Counted from the stretch's first letter, positions 27,175 to 34,995 are shown. The stretch is 45,298 bases of DNA from Candidatus Aeolococcus gillhamiae (GCA_003244045.1 QHBU01000119.1:1726-47023); one strand, 5' to 3'. Made by a program: numbers and translations. The notes: a model not told the origin generated them from the letters alone.

Positions 27175-28446
27175 ATGAGCCCCATCGCGCCGCCCCGTGG
27201 AACGCGGGACCTGCTGCCTGCCGAGGCGCCTGCCTGGCGGTGGTTCCTCGAGACGCACGCTGCGGTCGCCGGGCGCCACGGGTACCAGCTGATCGACACG
27301 CCGGTGTTCGAGGCCACCGAGCTGTTCGCTCGTGGTGTGGGCTCCGGCACCGACATCGTCGACAAGGAGATGTACACCTTCGTCGACCGCGGCGGGCGTT
27401 CGATGACCCTACGACCCGAGGGAACGGCGCCGGTTCTGCGGGCTGTGCTCGGAGCACACCTCGAACAGCAGCGTCGGCCCGTGCGTGTGTACTACGCCAT
27501 GGCGATGTTCCGCTACGACCGTCCCCAGGCGGGCCGCCAGCGCGAGTTTCACCAGGTCGGCGTCGAGGTGATCGGTGAGCGCGATCCCTGCTACGACGCC
27601 GAGGTGATCGAAGTGGCGTGGCGATTCATGGCCGAACTGCGCATCGACGGCGTCGAGCTGCAGCTGAACTCGCTCGGCGACAGTGACGACCGGCTCCGCT
27701 ACCGCGCGGCGTTGGTGGCGTACTACACACCGCTGCGGGAATCGCTCTGCGAGGATTGCCAGCGCCGTCTCGACGTCAACCCCCTCCGCCTGCTCGATTG
27801 CAAGAAGGACGCCAAATACAATGAGAACGCTCCGCTGATCGGCGACCACCTCAGCGAGGCAAGTCGCGAGTACTTCGACTCGGTCGCACGCCATCTCGAC
27901 GACGCGGGCATCCCCTACACGCGTAACCAGCGACTGGTGCGCGGCCTCGACTACTACGCCCACACCGCCTTCGAGTTCTGGCACCGGTCGCTCCAGGGTG
28001 CGCAGAACGCGCTCGGCGGCGGCGGCCGCTATGACGGGCTCGCCGATGAGCTCGGTTTCGCGGCGACGCCCGGTGTGGGCTACGCGCTCGGCATCGAGCG
28101 CCTGCTCACGGTGGCCGCCGACCAGGGTGTCGCCCCCGCGCCGCAGCCGCCAGCGCAGCTGGTGATCTGCACCACGGGAGGCGCATCGGCCGCGGAGGGG
28201 CGCCGCCTGGCGCGGGAACTGCGCAATCGGACCTCCGTCGTCGCCGACCTCACCGACCGCCGGCTCGAGAAAAAGCTGCGCGACGCGGATCGTCTGGGCG
28301 CGCTGCTGGCTCTGCTCGTCGGGCTGGACGAAGGGCTGGTGCTGCGCAACCTGCGCACCGGCGTGCAGCAGGTGGTCAGCGCCGACACCGTGCTCGACGC
28401 GGTGTCGGCAGAGCTCCTCCAGGCCGCCCAGGGACCGACCGCGTGA
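27175..28446 (+). CDS. hisS: Histidyl-tRNA synthetase
   Basis: This class II synthetase charges tRNA-His. It begins with APPRGTRDLLP and contains motif 2 (TLRPEGTAPVLRA, FRYDRPQAGRQREFHQVGVE), the histidine-binding LVRGLDYYAHTAFEFW, and GGGGRYDGLADELG near motif 3. The C-terminal anticodon-binding domain follows. At 423 aa the length is normal. The ATG at 27175 gives the conserved start. It overlaps aspS by four bases; the hisS-aspS pair is common in bacteria. Confidence 0.97.
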   Translation: MSPIAPPRGTRDLLPAEAPAWRWFLETHAAVAGRHGYQLIDTPVFEATELFARGVGSGTDIVDKEMYTFVDRGGRSMTLRPEGTAPVLRAVLGAHLEQQRRPVRVYYAMAMFRYDRPQAGRQREFHQVGVEVIGERDPCYDAEVIEVAWRFMAELRIDGVELQLNSLGDSDDRLRYRAALVAYYTPLRESLCEDCQRRLDVNPLRLLDCKKDAKYNENAPLIGDHLSEASREYFDSVARHLDDAGIPYTRNQRLVRGLDYYAHTAFEFWHRSLQGAQNALGGGGRYDGLADELGFAATPGVGYALGIERLLTVAADQGVAPAPQPPAQLVICTTGGASAAEGRRLARELRNRTSVVADLTDRRLEKKLRDADRLGALLALLVGLDEGLVLRNLRTGVQQVVSADTVLDAVSAELLQAAQGPTA

Positions 28447-30254
28447 GCACCAAACGCACCGGTTGCGGCGTCCCCCGGGCCGGCGCCGCCGGCACAGAAA
28501 TGACGGTGTACGGCTGGGTCGACCGGCGCCGCGACCACGGAGGCCTGATCTTCCTCGACCTCCGTGACCACAGCGGCATCCTCCAGGTGGTCATCAACCC
28601 CGAGACCGCGCCGGAGGCACGTCGCAGCGCGCACGGCGTGCGCCTCGAGTACGTGATGCGCGTGCACGGACTGCTGCGGGCGCGCGAGCCGCAGAACGTC
28701 AACCCGCGTCGCGATACGGGTGAGGTGGAGCTGTACGCCGACGACTGCGAGGTGCTGTCGGTGGCAAGCACGCCGCCGTTCCCGGTCAACGAGGAGACCG
28801 AGGTCGAGGAGTCACTGCGCCTGCGCCACCGCTACCTCGACCTGCGCCGCTCGCGCCTGCAGCGCAACCTGCGTTGCCGGGCCCGCTTCATCGCGGCTCT
28901 GCGCGAGGTGATGGGAGAGCTGGGTTTCACCGAGATCGAGACGCCGATGATGATTCGCGCCACCCCCGAGGGTGCGCGTGACTACCTGGTGCCGAGCCGC
29001 CTTCAGCACGGCAGCTTCTACGCGCTGCCGCAGTCGCCGCAGCTCTACAAGCAGCTCTGCATGGTCGCCGGGCTCGACCGCTACTTCCAGATCGCGCGCT
29101 GTATGCGCGACGAGGATCTGCGTGCCGACCGCCAGCCGGAGTTCACCCAGCTGGACCTGGAGATGTCGTTCATCGACGAGGAGGACGTCTTCACCGTCCT
29201 GGAGCGGGCGATCTCGACAGCCTGGATGTCAGCTGGCTTCCGGGGGACCATCAGCACGCCGTTCCCACGCATCACCTGGCACGAGGCGATGGCGCGCTTC
29301 GGCGTCGACAAGCCGGACATGCGTTTCGGCATGGAGCTGCACGACCTCTCCGAGCCGTTGCGCGGCACCGGCTTCCGGGTGTTTGCCGATGCGCTGGCCG
29401 GGGGCGGGGTGGTCAAGGGAATCGCCGTGCCCGGTGGCGCCGACCTCACCCGGGGCGACATCGAGGGTCGCCTCCTCGACGTCGCCAAGACCTTCAAGGC
29501 ACGCGGGCTCGCTTACCTGTGGCGTCGCGATGACGGCTGGCAGGGCGGCATCGTCAAGTTCTTCAGCGCCGACGAGCTGGAGGCCATCGGTGCCGCCACC
29601 GGTGCGCAGGTCGGTGACGCGGTGCTCATGGTCGCCGACCAGCCCGCCGTGGTCGCCGCGGCGCTCGGCGCGCTGCGTAACCACCTCGCGCGCGAGCGCT
29701 CACTGGCCGACCCCGACGCGCTGGCGATGATCTGGGTCACCGAGTTCCCGATGTTCGAGCGCGGCGAGGACGCGGGCCAGGTCACCCCGCTGCACCACCC
29801 GTTCACGATGCTGCACCGCGACGACCTCGGCCTGCTCGAGAGCGACCCGCTGCGGATCCGCTCGCGCGCCTACGACATCGTGCTCAACGGCCGCGAGATC
29901 GGCAGCGGCAGCATCCGCATCACCGACCCCACCATCCAGGAACGCGTCTTTGCCGCGATGGGGATCGGCGCCGAGGAGGCGGAGCGGAAGTTCGGGTTCC
30001 TCCTCGAGGCGTTCCAGTACGGGGTCCCGCCCCACGGGGGGTTCGCCGCCGGCATCGAGCGGCTGCTCATGGAAGGACTGGGCGAGGAGAACATCCGCGA
30101 CGTGATCGCCTTCCCCAAGAACCAGCAGGCGCAGGAGCCGATGACCGGCGCGCCCGCCCCCGTCGAGGAGGCGCAGCTCAGCGACCTCGGACTGCAACTG
30201 CGCCCCGCGGCTCCCGCGCTGCGAATCGAACCGTCACACGGTGGTGAGGGTTGA
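28443..30254 (+). CDS. aspS: Aspartyl-tRNA synthetase, probably non-discriminating
   Basis: This is a bacterial-type AspRS (603 aa) with an N-terminal OB anticodon domain, the catalytic core and the inserted GAD domain. Core motifs are FTEIETPMMIRATPEGARDYLVPS (seen as FTEIETPMM and EGARDYLVPS), QSPQLYKQLCMV, RCMRDEDLRADRQPEFTQLD and the C-terminal GVPPHGGFAAGIERL. His32 in RRDHGG occupies the position that is His in characterised non-discriminating enzymes and Leu in E. coli. This suggests it also charges tRNA-Asn for a GatCAB route; that is inference. The start is GTG 28443, overlapping hisS. Confidence 0.96.
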   Translation: MSTKRTGCGVPRAGAAGTEMTVYGWVDRRRDHGGLIFLDLRDHSGILQVVINPETAPEARRSAHGVRLEYVMRVHGLLRAREPQNVNPRRDTGEVELYADDCEVLSVASTPPFPVNEETEVEESLRLRHRYLDLRRSRLQRNLRCRARFIAALREVMGELGFTEIETPMMIRATPEGARDYLVPSRLQHGSFYALPQSPQLYKQLCMVAGLDRYFQIARCMRDEDLRADRQPEFTQLDLEMSFIDEEDVFTVLERAISTAWMSAGFRGTISTPFPRITWHEAMARFGVDKPDMRFGMELHDLSEPLRGTGFRVFADALAGGGVVKGIAVPGGADLTRGDIEGRLLDVAKTFKARGLAYLWRRDDGWQGGIVKFFSADELEAIGAATGAQVGDAVLMVADQPAVVAAALGALRNHLARERSLADPDALAMIWVTEFPMFERGEDAGQVTPLHHPFTMLHRDDLGLLESDPLRIRSRAYDIVLNGREIGSGSIRITDPTIQERVFAAMGIGAEEAERKFGFLLEAFQYGVPPHGGFAAGIERLLMEGLGEENIRDVIAFPKNQQAQEPMTGAPAPVEEAQLSDLGLQLRPAAPALRIEPSHGGEG

Positions 30255-30485
30255 GCCGCGGGACCCTGCGGTAGGATCGTCCACGGCACCCAGCTGGTCG
30301 CAGCCATCCACATGCGGCTGGACCAACATCAAACGCATCGGGAACCTCAGATCGCTCGCCGGACCCCGGGCCTCCGCGTCGTGCGAGGGGAGGGGGGAAG
30401 GCGACGTGCGGGATCCCACCTGGTTACTCGGGCTCAGTCCCGGGAGGGCGCGGCCGGCGGGTGCTAGTTCTTTAGGCTGCTGCCC
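30255..30485 (+). other. 231-base gap after aspS with hairpin and TANNNT sites
   Basis: I see no protein-coding gene here. The stretch holds TAGGAT (30272-30277), a hairpin in which TGGTC-G-CAGCC (30295-30305) pairs with GGCTG-GACCA (30316-30325) with one bulged G, a purine-rich run around 30381-30403, and the TAGGCT hexamer of the next gene. The hairpin may end the aspS transcript; a short RNA starting near 30284 is conceivable but unsupported. Confidence 0.4.
30473..30485 (+). promoter_or_regulatory. Leaderless promoter of the small membrane protein gene
   Basis: TAGGCT (30473-30478) stands seven bases before the GTG at 30486. No ribosome binding site is present. The local AT content (TAGTTCTTTAGGCT) is clearly higher than in the flanks. 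Confidence 0.5.
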
Positions 30486-30749
30486 GTGAGCCCGGGCATC
30501 ATCCTTGCCGTGCTGATCGCCGCCATCGGAGCTCAGCTGACCAGGCTGGTCTTCCCCGGCCGCGGCAATTACGTCGTCGCCCTAGTCTGCGCCGGGGTGG
30601 GACTGCTCGGCGCCGAGCTGGTCGCCCTGGGCGGTCACGGGGGCCCCTCGCTGGGCAGTGTTCACCCGATCGCGGACGTGGTCGGCATCGCCATCGCCGA
30701 GGCGGGCGGCCTGGTCCTCGCCGCCCCCCGCCGTCTGGGTCGCCGATAA
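30486..30749 (+). CDS. Small membrane protein resembling the GlsB/YeaQ/YmgE family
   Basis: This 87-residue protein has three hydrophobic segments (about 4-20, 29-48 and 63-80) and a Gly/Ala-rich pattern like the GlsB/YeaQ/YmgE (transglycosylase-associated) family: a first helix, then RLVFPGRGNY, then a GVGLLGAEL helix. The family is often stress-induced; its biochemical role is unknown and the transglycosylase name is historical. The start GTG 30486 is supported by the leaderless promoter. It stands first in a block ending with an anti-sigma/sigma pair. Confidence 0.65.
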   Translation: MSPGIILAVLIAAIGAQLTRLVFPGRGNYVVALVCAGVGLLGAELVALGGHGGPSLGSVHPIADVVGIAIAEAGGLVLAAPRRLGRR

Positions 30750-30779
30750 TCCCGCCAGACCACCACATGGAGCGCCGTC

Positions 30780-30971
30780 CTGCGCCTTCCCCTGCGCGCT
30801 TCCTCGCTGCTCGCCGCCGCCGCCCTGGCCGGCGCGATCGTCTACTGGCGTGCCAATGATCGGCAGCGCTCGCGCAAGCTGGCCGAGGACATTGACGCGG
30901 GCATCGCCGAGGGACGCCAGGCAGCGGGGGAGCTGCTGTATGAATCTGCCGACGACAGTCGAACCGTTTGA
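30780..30971 (+). CDS. Candidate small YtxH-like membrane protein with CTG start
   Basis: From CTG 30780 the frame encodes 63 residues: one membrane helix (ASSLLAAAALAGAIVYW), then a basic stop-transfer RANDRQRSRK, then a charged amphipathic helix (LAEDIDAGIAEGRQAAGELL). This resembles small YtxH-type proteins. No ATG, GTG or TTG is available after the preceding in-frame TAA, but GGAG (30769-30772) lies seven bases before the CTG. The stop codon forms a TTGA overlap with a possible TTG start (30968) of the anti-sigma gene. Codon third positions are GC-rich as in real genes here. It may also be a decayed or unannotated gene. Confidence 0.5.
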   Translation: MRLPLRASSLLAAAALAGAIVYWRANDRQRSRKLAEDIDAGIAEGRQAAGELLYESADDSRTV

Positions 30972-30991
30972 CCAACGCTGACAAGGGGTAT
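30966..30991 (+). promoter_or_regulatory. SigB/SigF-type promoter of the anti-sigma/sigma genes
   Basis: GTTTGA (30966-30971) and GGGTAT (30986-30991) are separated by 14 bases, matching the B. subtilis SigB consensus GTTTWW-N12-15-GGGWAW and the related SigF consensus. The predicted transcript would begin about 30998-31000, four to six bases before ATG 31004. The downstream genes encode exactly this type of sigma factor and its antagonist, so autoregulation is implied. Confidence 0.65.
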
Positions 30992-31003
30992 TTCACAAGC
31001 AGG

Positions 31004-31462
31004 ATGACACGGACCACGTCTGAGCTTCGTCTGCCCGCCGATCCCGCGTACATCGTCGTCGCCAAGCGCGCCGCCTCGGCCTTCGCCGCGGTGGCGGGGT
31101 TCGACGTCGAGGCTGTGCACGACCTGACCATCGCCGTCGCCCAGGCCTGCGAGAACGCCATCTCCTGCGCCGATCGTGCGGGTGGGCTGGGGGTGGGCCA
31201 GATCCGTCTCACCTTCGCCGTCGAGGGCGCGCGCCTCGAGGTCCAGGTGCAGAGCAGCTGCACTCGCCAGGCGCTCGCCGACGCGGCGGCCGCACAACGG
31301 CAGCAGGCGGTCAAGGCGGTCGAGCGGGAGCAGCAGGAGGTGGCCGCCGCCACCGACCTGGCGCTGCGGCTCATGGGGCTGTTCGTCGACGACCACAGCT
31401 ATCGGGTCGACGAGCGCACCGGTGGTCTGCGGGTCCGGCTGACGAAATACAGAGCTTCGTGA
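31004..31462 (+). CDS. RsbW/SpoIIAB-like anti-sigma factor with degenerate ATP site
   Basis: The protein (152 aa from ATG 31004) aligns with GHKL anti-sigma kinases: TSELRLPADPAYIVVAKRA at the start, the N-box helix DLTIAVAQACENAI, and a final RVDERTGGLRVRLTKY. Canonical RsbW/SpoIIAB kinases have Glu at the first N-box position; here it is Gln47 (Asn51 is kept). The DxGxG nucleotide motif after the third strand is replaced by QSSCT (83-87), followed by an Ala/Gln/Glu-rich helix. It probably binds the adjacent sigma factor but may not phosphorylate an antagonist. TTG 30968 is an alternative start. It overlaps the sigma gene by four bases. Confidence 0.8.
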   Translation: MTRTTSELRLPADPAYIVVAKRAASAFAAVAGFDVEAVHDLTIAVAQACENAISCADRAGGLGVGQIRLTFAVEGARLEVQVQSSCTRQALADAAAAQRQQAVKAVEREQQEVAAATDLALRLMGLFVDDHSYRVDERTGGLRVRLTKYRAS

Positions 31463-32283
31463 GCTCGGTGCCCCGCGACGACGGGGCGACGGGAGCGCAG
31501 CCGGCCCGGACGATCCCCAAGCCCGCGCCGAGCGAGCGTCGCGACCTCGTACGCCGGCTGCTCCAGGAGTACCGCGACACCCGCGAAGTCGCCATCCGCG
31601 ATCAGCTGGTCGAGCTGAACTCGGACCTCGTTCACTTCATCGCGCGTCGCTTCGCCAACCGCGGCGAGCCGCTCGAGGACATCGAGCAGGTCGGCTTCCT
31701 TGGCCTCATCCACGCCATCGAGCGCTTCGACCCCTCGCTCGGCAACGAGTTCAGCACGTTCGCGACCCCGACGATCATGGGCGAGATTCGCCGCTACTTC
31801 CGCGACCGCTCCTGGGCGGTGCGGGTGCCCCGCCGCCTCCAGGAGAACCTGCTGCGCGTCAACGCGGCCGCCCAGCAGCTCACCGGCGAGCTGGGACGCT
31901 CCCCGAGCATCAACGAGATCGGTGAGCGCGTCGGCCTCGAACCGGAGGACGTGCTCGCCGCGCTCGAGGTCTCGCCGGCACAGCACACCGTCTCGCTGGA
32001 GGCGGCCCCTGCAGGCCGCGCCGACGAGGCCATCACCCTCGGGGATCGGCTGGGCCTCGAGGACAGCAACCTCGACCGGGTGGAGATGCGCTCCCTGCTC
32101 GAGCAGGCGATGGCCCACCTCAACCCGCGCGAGCGCGAGATCATGGCGCTGCGCTTCGTGGAGGAGCTGCCTCAGACCGAGGTCGCCAGGCGCCTCGGCA
32201 TCTCCCAGATGCACGTCTCGAGGCTGCAACGCGCGGCCGTCGAGCACCTCCGTCGCGAGATGGGGGACGTGGCTCTCGTCTGA
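31459..32283 (+). CDS. RNA polymerase sigma factor, SigB/SigF/SigG subfamily
   Basis: This group 3 sigma factor (274 aa) has region 2 (LNSDLVHFIARRFANRG, EDIEQVGFLGLIHAIERFD, FSTFATPTIMGEIRRYFRDR), region 3 (VPRRLQENLLRVNAA) and a region 4 helix-turn-helix (EVARRLGISQMHVSRLQRAA). The first 35 residues are a variable Arg/Pro-rich extension. The start GTG 31459 overlaps the anti-sigma gene, the normal partner-switch arrangement. In related bacteria such factors run general stress or sporulation programmes; the upstream small membrane proteins favour stress. No anti-anti-sigma (STAS) gene is in the window. Confidence 0.94.
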   Translation: MSSVPRDDGATGAQPARTIPKPAPSERRDLVRRLLQEYRDTREVAIRDQLVELNSDLVHFIARRFANRGEPLEDIEQVGFLGLIHAIERFDPSLGNEFSTFATPTIMGEIRRYFRDRSWAVRVPRRLQENLLRVNAAAQQLTGELGRSPSINEIGERVGLEPEDVLAALEVSPAQHTVSLEAAPAGRADEAITLGDRLGLEDSNLDRVEMRSLLEQAMAHLNPREREIMALRFVEELPQTEVARRLGISQMHVSRLQRAAVEHLRREMGDVALV

Positions 32284-32315
32284 TCGGCTGAACGGGCGCT
32301 GCAGCGGTGAGCGGC

Positions 32316-32347
32316 TACAATTGCGCCGATTCCGCGCAGTCATCGGC
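32316..32347 (+). promoter_or_regulatory. alaS promoter -10 and adjacent palindrome
   Basis: TACAAT (32316-32321) is a near-consensus -10, 46 bases before the likely alaS start. Immediately downstream GCCGAT (32325-32330) and ATCGGC (32342-32347) form a perfect inverted repeat with an 11-base spacer, covering the expected transcription start near 32328. E. coli AlaRS is known to repress its own gene by binding a palindrome at its start site; the same role here is a guess. Confidence 0.5.
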
Positions 32348-32367
32348 TCGCGCCCGCGGGCCCCACA

Positions 32368-34995
32368 TTGGACGGGCGTTTGCGCACCAACGAGATCCGG
32401 GAACGCTTTCTCAGCTACTTCGAACACCACGGACACCATCGTCTGGCGAGCGCCTCGCTGATCACCCACGACGATCCGTCCCTGCTGTTCACCGTGGCCG
32501 GGATGGTGCCGCTCAAGCCGTACATCACCGGCGAGGTGCCCCCGCCGAACCCGCTCCTGGCGTCGTGCCAGAAGTGCTTCCGCGGCCAGGGGTTGAGCAC
32601 CGACGACATCGCCGCGGTCGGCGATTCGAGCCACCACACCTTCTTCGAGATGCTCGGCAACTGGTCCATCGGGGGGTACTTCAAAGAGGGCGCGATCAGC
32701 CTCGCTTGGGAGCTGCTCACTGTGGATTTCGCGCTCGATGGCGATCGGCTGTGGCCCAGCATCTACCCGGAGGACAGTGAGTCCGAGCGCTTCTGGCGTC
32801 AGGTCGGCGTGCCCGCGGAGCGGATCGCGCGCTTCACCGACAACTGGTGGCAGGCCGGCCCAACCGGTCCGTGCGGGTACGACAGCGAGATCTACTGGGA
32901 CTGGGGCGGCCCCTGCTCGTGCCGGCGCGCCGACTGCCGACCCGACGACGAGTGCGGCGGTGACCGCTGGGTGGAGATCTGGAACCTGGTGCTCATGGAG
33001 TTCAACCAGGACGAGACCGGCGGACGGACCCCGCTGCCCAAGAAGACCGTCGACACGGGCATGGGCCTCGAACGGATGGCGACCGTGCTGCAGGATGTCC
33101 GCAGCGACTACGAGATCGACATCTTCACGGGCATCGTGGCCTCCTTCGCGCAGCGCGCTGCCGATGCGGCGCCTCCAGCGGAGCGGACCACCAGCCTGCG
33201 CGTGCTCGCTGACCATGTCCGCGCTGCGACCTTCCTCATCGCCGACGGCGTCCTTCCCGCCACCGAGGCCCGCGGCTACGTCCTGCGCAGGGTCATCCGG
33301 CGCGCGTCCATCCACGGGCGGCGGGTGGGATTGCGCGGAGGCCTGGCCCCGAGCGTCGCGGCCGTCGTCGAGGCGATGGGCGACGCCTACCCGGAGATCG
33401 TGGTGAACCGCGCCCTGGTGGAGAACACTCTGCGCAGTGAGGAGGAGGCATTCGCGCGCACGCTCGATGCCGGTGCCGACCGGCTCGCCGGGTTGCTCGA
33501 TTCCGGCTCCGGAACGATCCCCGGCGAGGAGGCGTTCCGGCTCCATGACACCTTCGGGTTTCCCATCGAGCTGACCGTGGAGATGGCCGCTGAACGCGGG
33601 GTCGACGTCGACCGAACCGGGTTCGAGGCCGCCATGGCGGAGCAGCGGGCGCGCAGCAAGGCGGCGCGGGTGCGCGTCGGCTTCGAGGGTGGCCCGCAGC
33701 TGCCCGACACAGTGTTCGTCGGCTACGACGTCCTCGAGACACCCGCCGCGGTGCTTCGCATCGGCGGGGAGGAAGCCCACGAGCTGCTCCCCGCAGGAGC
33801 CGAGGACGGGGTCATCCTCGACCGCAGCCCGTTCTACGCGGAGGCCGGCGGCCAGGTGGGTGACACAGGCGACCTGCTGTTCGACGGCGGCCGCGCCCGC
33901 GTCCTCGACACGACGCGCGCGGGCACGGCGCGCGTCCACACCGTCCGGGTGGAGGAGGGGACGCTCGCCACCGGTGTCACGGTCCGCGCCGTCGTCGACG
34001 CCGAGCGCCGCGCCCAGGTCGCCCGCCACCACAGCGCGACGCACTTCCTCAACCAGGCGCTGCGCGAGGTGCTCGGCAGCGGCGTGGTGCAACGCGGCTC
34101 CTTCGTCGGTCCCGACCACACCACCTTCGATTTCTCTTTCAGCCGCGGCCTCACCCCCGACGAGCTGCACGACATCGAGGCGCGGGTCAACCACCACGTC
34201 CGCGCCGACCTGCAGCGCAGCGTGGACGTGATGTCTCTCCCCGCGGCGCGGGCCAGCGGGGCGATCGCGCTTCTCGACGAGAAGTACACGGAGAAGGTGC
34301 GGGTCGTCGACTTCGGCGGCTGGTCGCGCGAGCTCTGCGGCGGCACCCACGTGAATCGCTCCGGTGAGGTCGGCGCGGCCATCATCGTCTCGGAGAGCAG
34401 CATCGGCCAGGGGGTGCGCCGCATCGAGATGGTCGTCGGCGCGGCTGCCGAACGCCGCTGGCGTGAAACCTCAACCTCCCTGCTGGCTACGGCGCGCGAG
34501 CTGCGCGCACGTCCCAGCGAGGTGCCCCAGCGGGTCGCGATCCTGCAGGAGCAGCTCAAGACCACGCGCAAGGAGCTCGAGCAGGCCAAGCGCAGAACGG
34601 TGTCGCCGTTGGGGCATGGGGGCACGGACGGAGCCTCGGGGCAACCCACCATCCGGACGTTCGGCGACCTGCGCTACGCGGACTGGCTCGTCGACGCTGA
34701 CGCCGACGCCACCACGATCGTCGACGTCACGGACAGGCTCTTCGCCGAGCAGCTCGACGCTGACGGCGTTGCCGCCGTCCTCGGCCCCACGATGTTCGCA
34801 GTGAAGGTCGGTCGGACGGCGCAGCAAGCTGGGGTGAAGGCCGGTGACCTGGTGCGCAGCGCTGCCGAGGTGATGGGCGGCCGCGGCGGAGGTCGGCCTG
34901 ACTTTGCGCAGGGTGCGGTCAAGGACGCGGCCAAGCGCGACGAGGCGCTCACGCTGATCAGGAACACGGTTCGCGAAGCGGGTGGCAGGAGCTGA
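32368..34995 (+). CDS. alaS: Alanyl-tRNA synthetase
   Basis: AlaRS (875 aa) charges tRNA-Ala and edits mischarged Ser and Gly. The N-terminal catalytic domain shows TNEIRERFLSYFEHHGH, SLLFTVAGMVPLKPYI, HHTFFEMLGNWSIGGYFK and EIWNLVLMEFNQ. The editing domain has the zinc ligands HHSATHFLN and CGGTHVNRSGEVG. The C-Ala domain ends with GGRGGGRPDFAQGAV. The start is uncertain between TTG 32368 and TTG 32380; neither has a clear Shine-Dalgarno. The gene shares one base with the FtsA-like gene and is followed by ruvX and mltG, a common order. Confidence 0.97.
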   Translation: MDGRLRTNEIRERFLSYFEHHGHHRLASASLITHDDPSLLFTVAGMVPLKPYITGEVPPPNPLLASCQKCFRGQGLSTDDIAAVGDSSHHTFFEMLGNWSIGGYFKEGAISLAWELLTVDFALDGDRLWPSIYPEDSESERFWRQVGVPAERIARFTDNWWQAGPTGPCGYDSEIYWDWGGPCSCRRADCRPDDECGGDRWVEIWNLVLMEFNQDETGGRTPLPKKTVDTGMGLERMATVLQDVRSDYEIDIFTGIVASFAQRAADAAPPAERTTSLRVLADHVRAATFLIADGVLPATEARGYVLRRVIRRASIHGRRVGLRGGLAPSVAAVVEAMGDAYPEIVVNRALVENTLRSEEEAFARTLDAGADRLAGLLDSGSGTIPGEEAFRLHDTFGFPIELTVEMAAERGVDVDRTGFEAAMAEQRARSKAARVRVGFEGGPQLPDTVFVGYDVLETPAAVLRIGGEEAHELLPAGAEDGVILDRSPFYAEAGGQVGDTGDLLFDGGRARVLDTTRAGTARVHTVRVEEGTLATGVTVRAVVDAERRAQVARHHSATHFLNQALREVLGSGVVQRGSFVGPDHTTFDFSFSRGLTPDELHDIEARVNHHVRADLQRSVDVMSLPAARASGAIALLDEKYTEKVRVVDFGGWSRELCGGTHVNRSGEVGAAIIVSESSIGQGVRRIEMVVGAAAERRWRETSTSLLATARELRARPSEVPQRVAILQEQLKTTRKELEQAKRRTVSPLGHGGTDGASGQPTIRTFGDLRYADWLVDADADATTIVDVTDRLFAEQLDADGVAAVLGPTMFAVKVGRTAQQAGVKAGDLVRSAAEVMGGRGGGRPDFAQGAVKDAAKRDEALTLIRNTVREAGGRS

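Noticed and set aside
30658-30981. A 107-codon plus-strand frame overlapping the two small membrane protein genes
   Set aside because: It overlaps the better-supported GlsB-like frame, and its product is Ser/Pro/Arg-rich low-complexity sequence; the frame starting at 30780 has the better protein features.
31399-34350. A 983-codon open frame on the minus strand opposite the sigma factor and alaS genes
   Set aside because: The plus strand encodes clear AlaRS and sigma-factor motifs over the same bases; long antisense frames are expected from GC-rich codon usage, and the translation has no recognisable domain.
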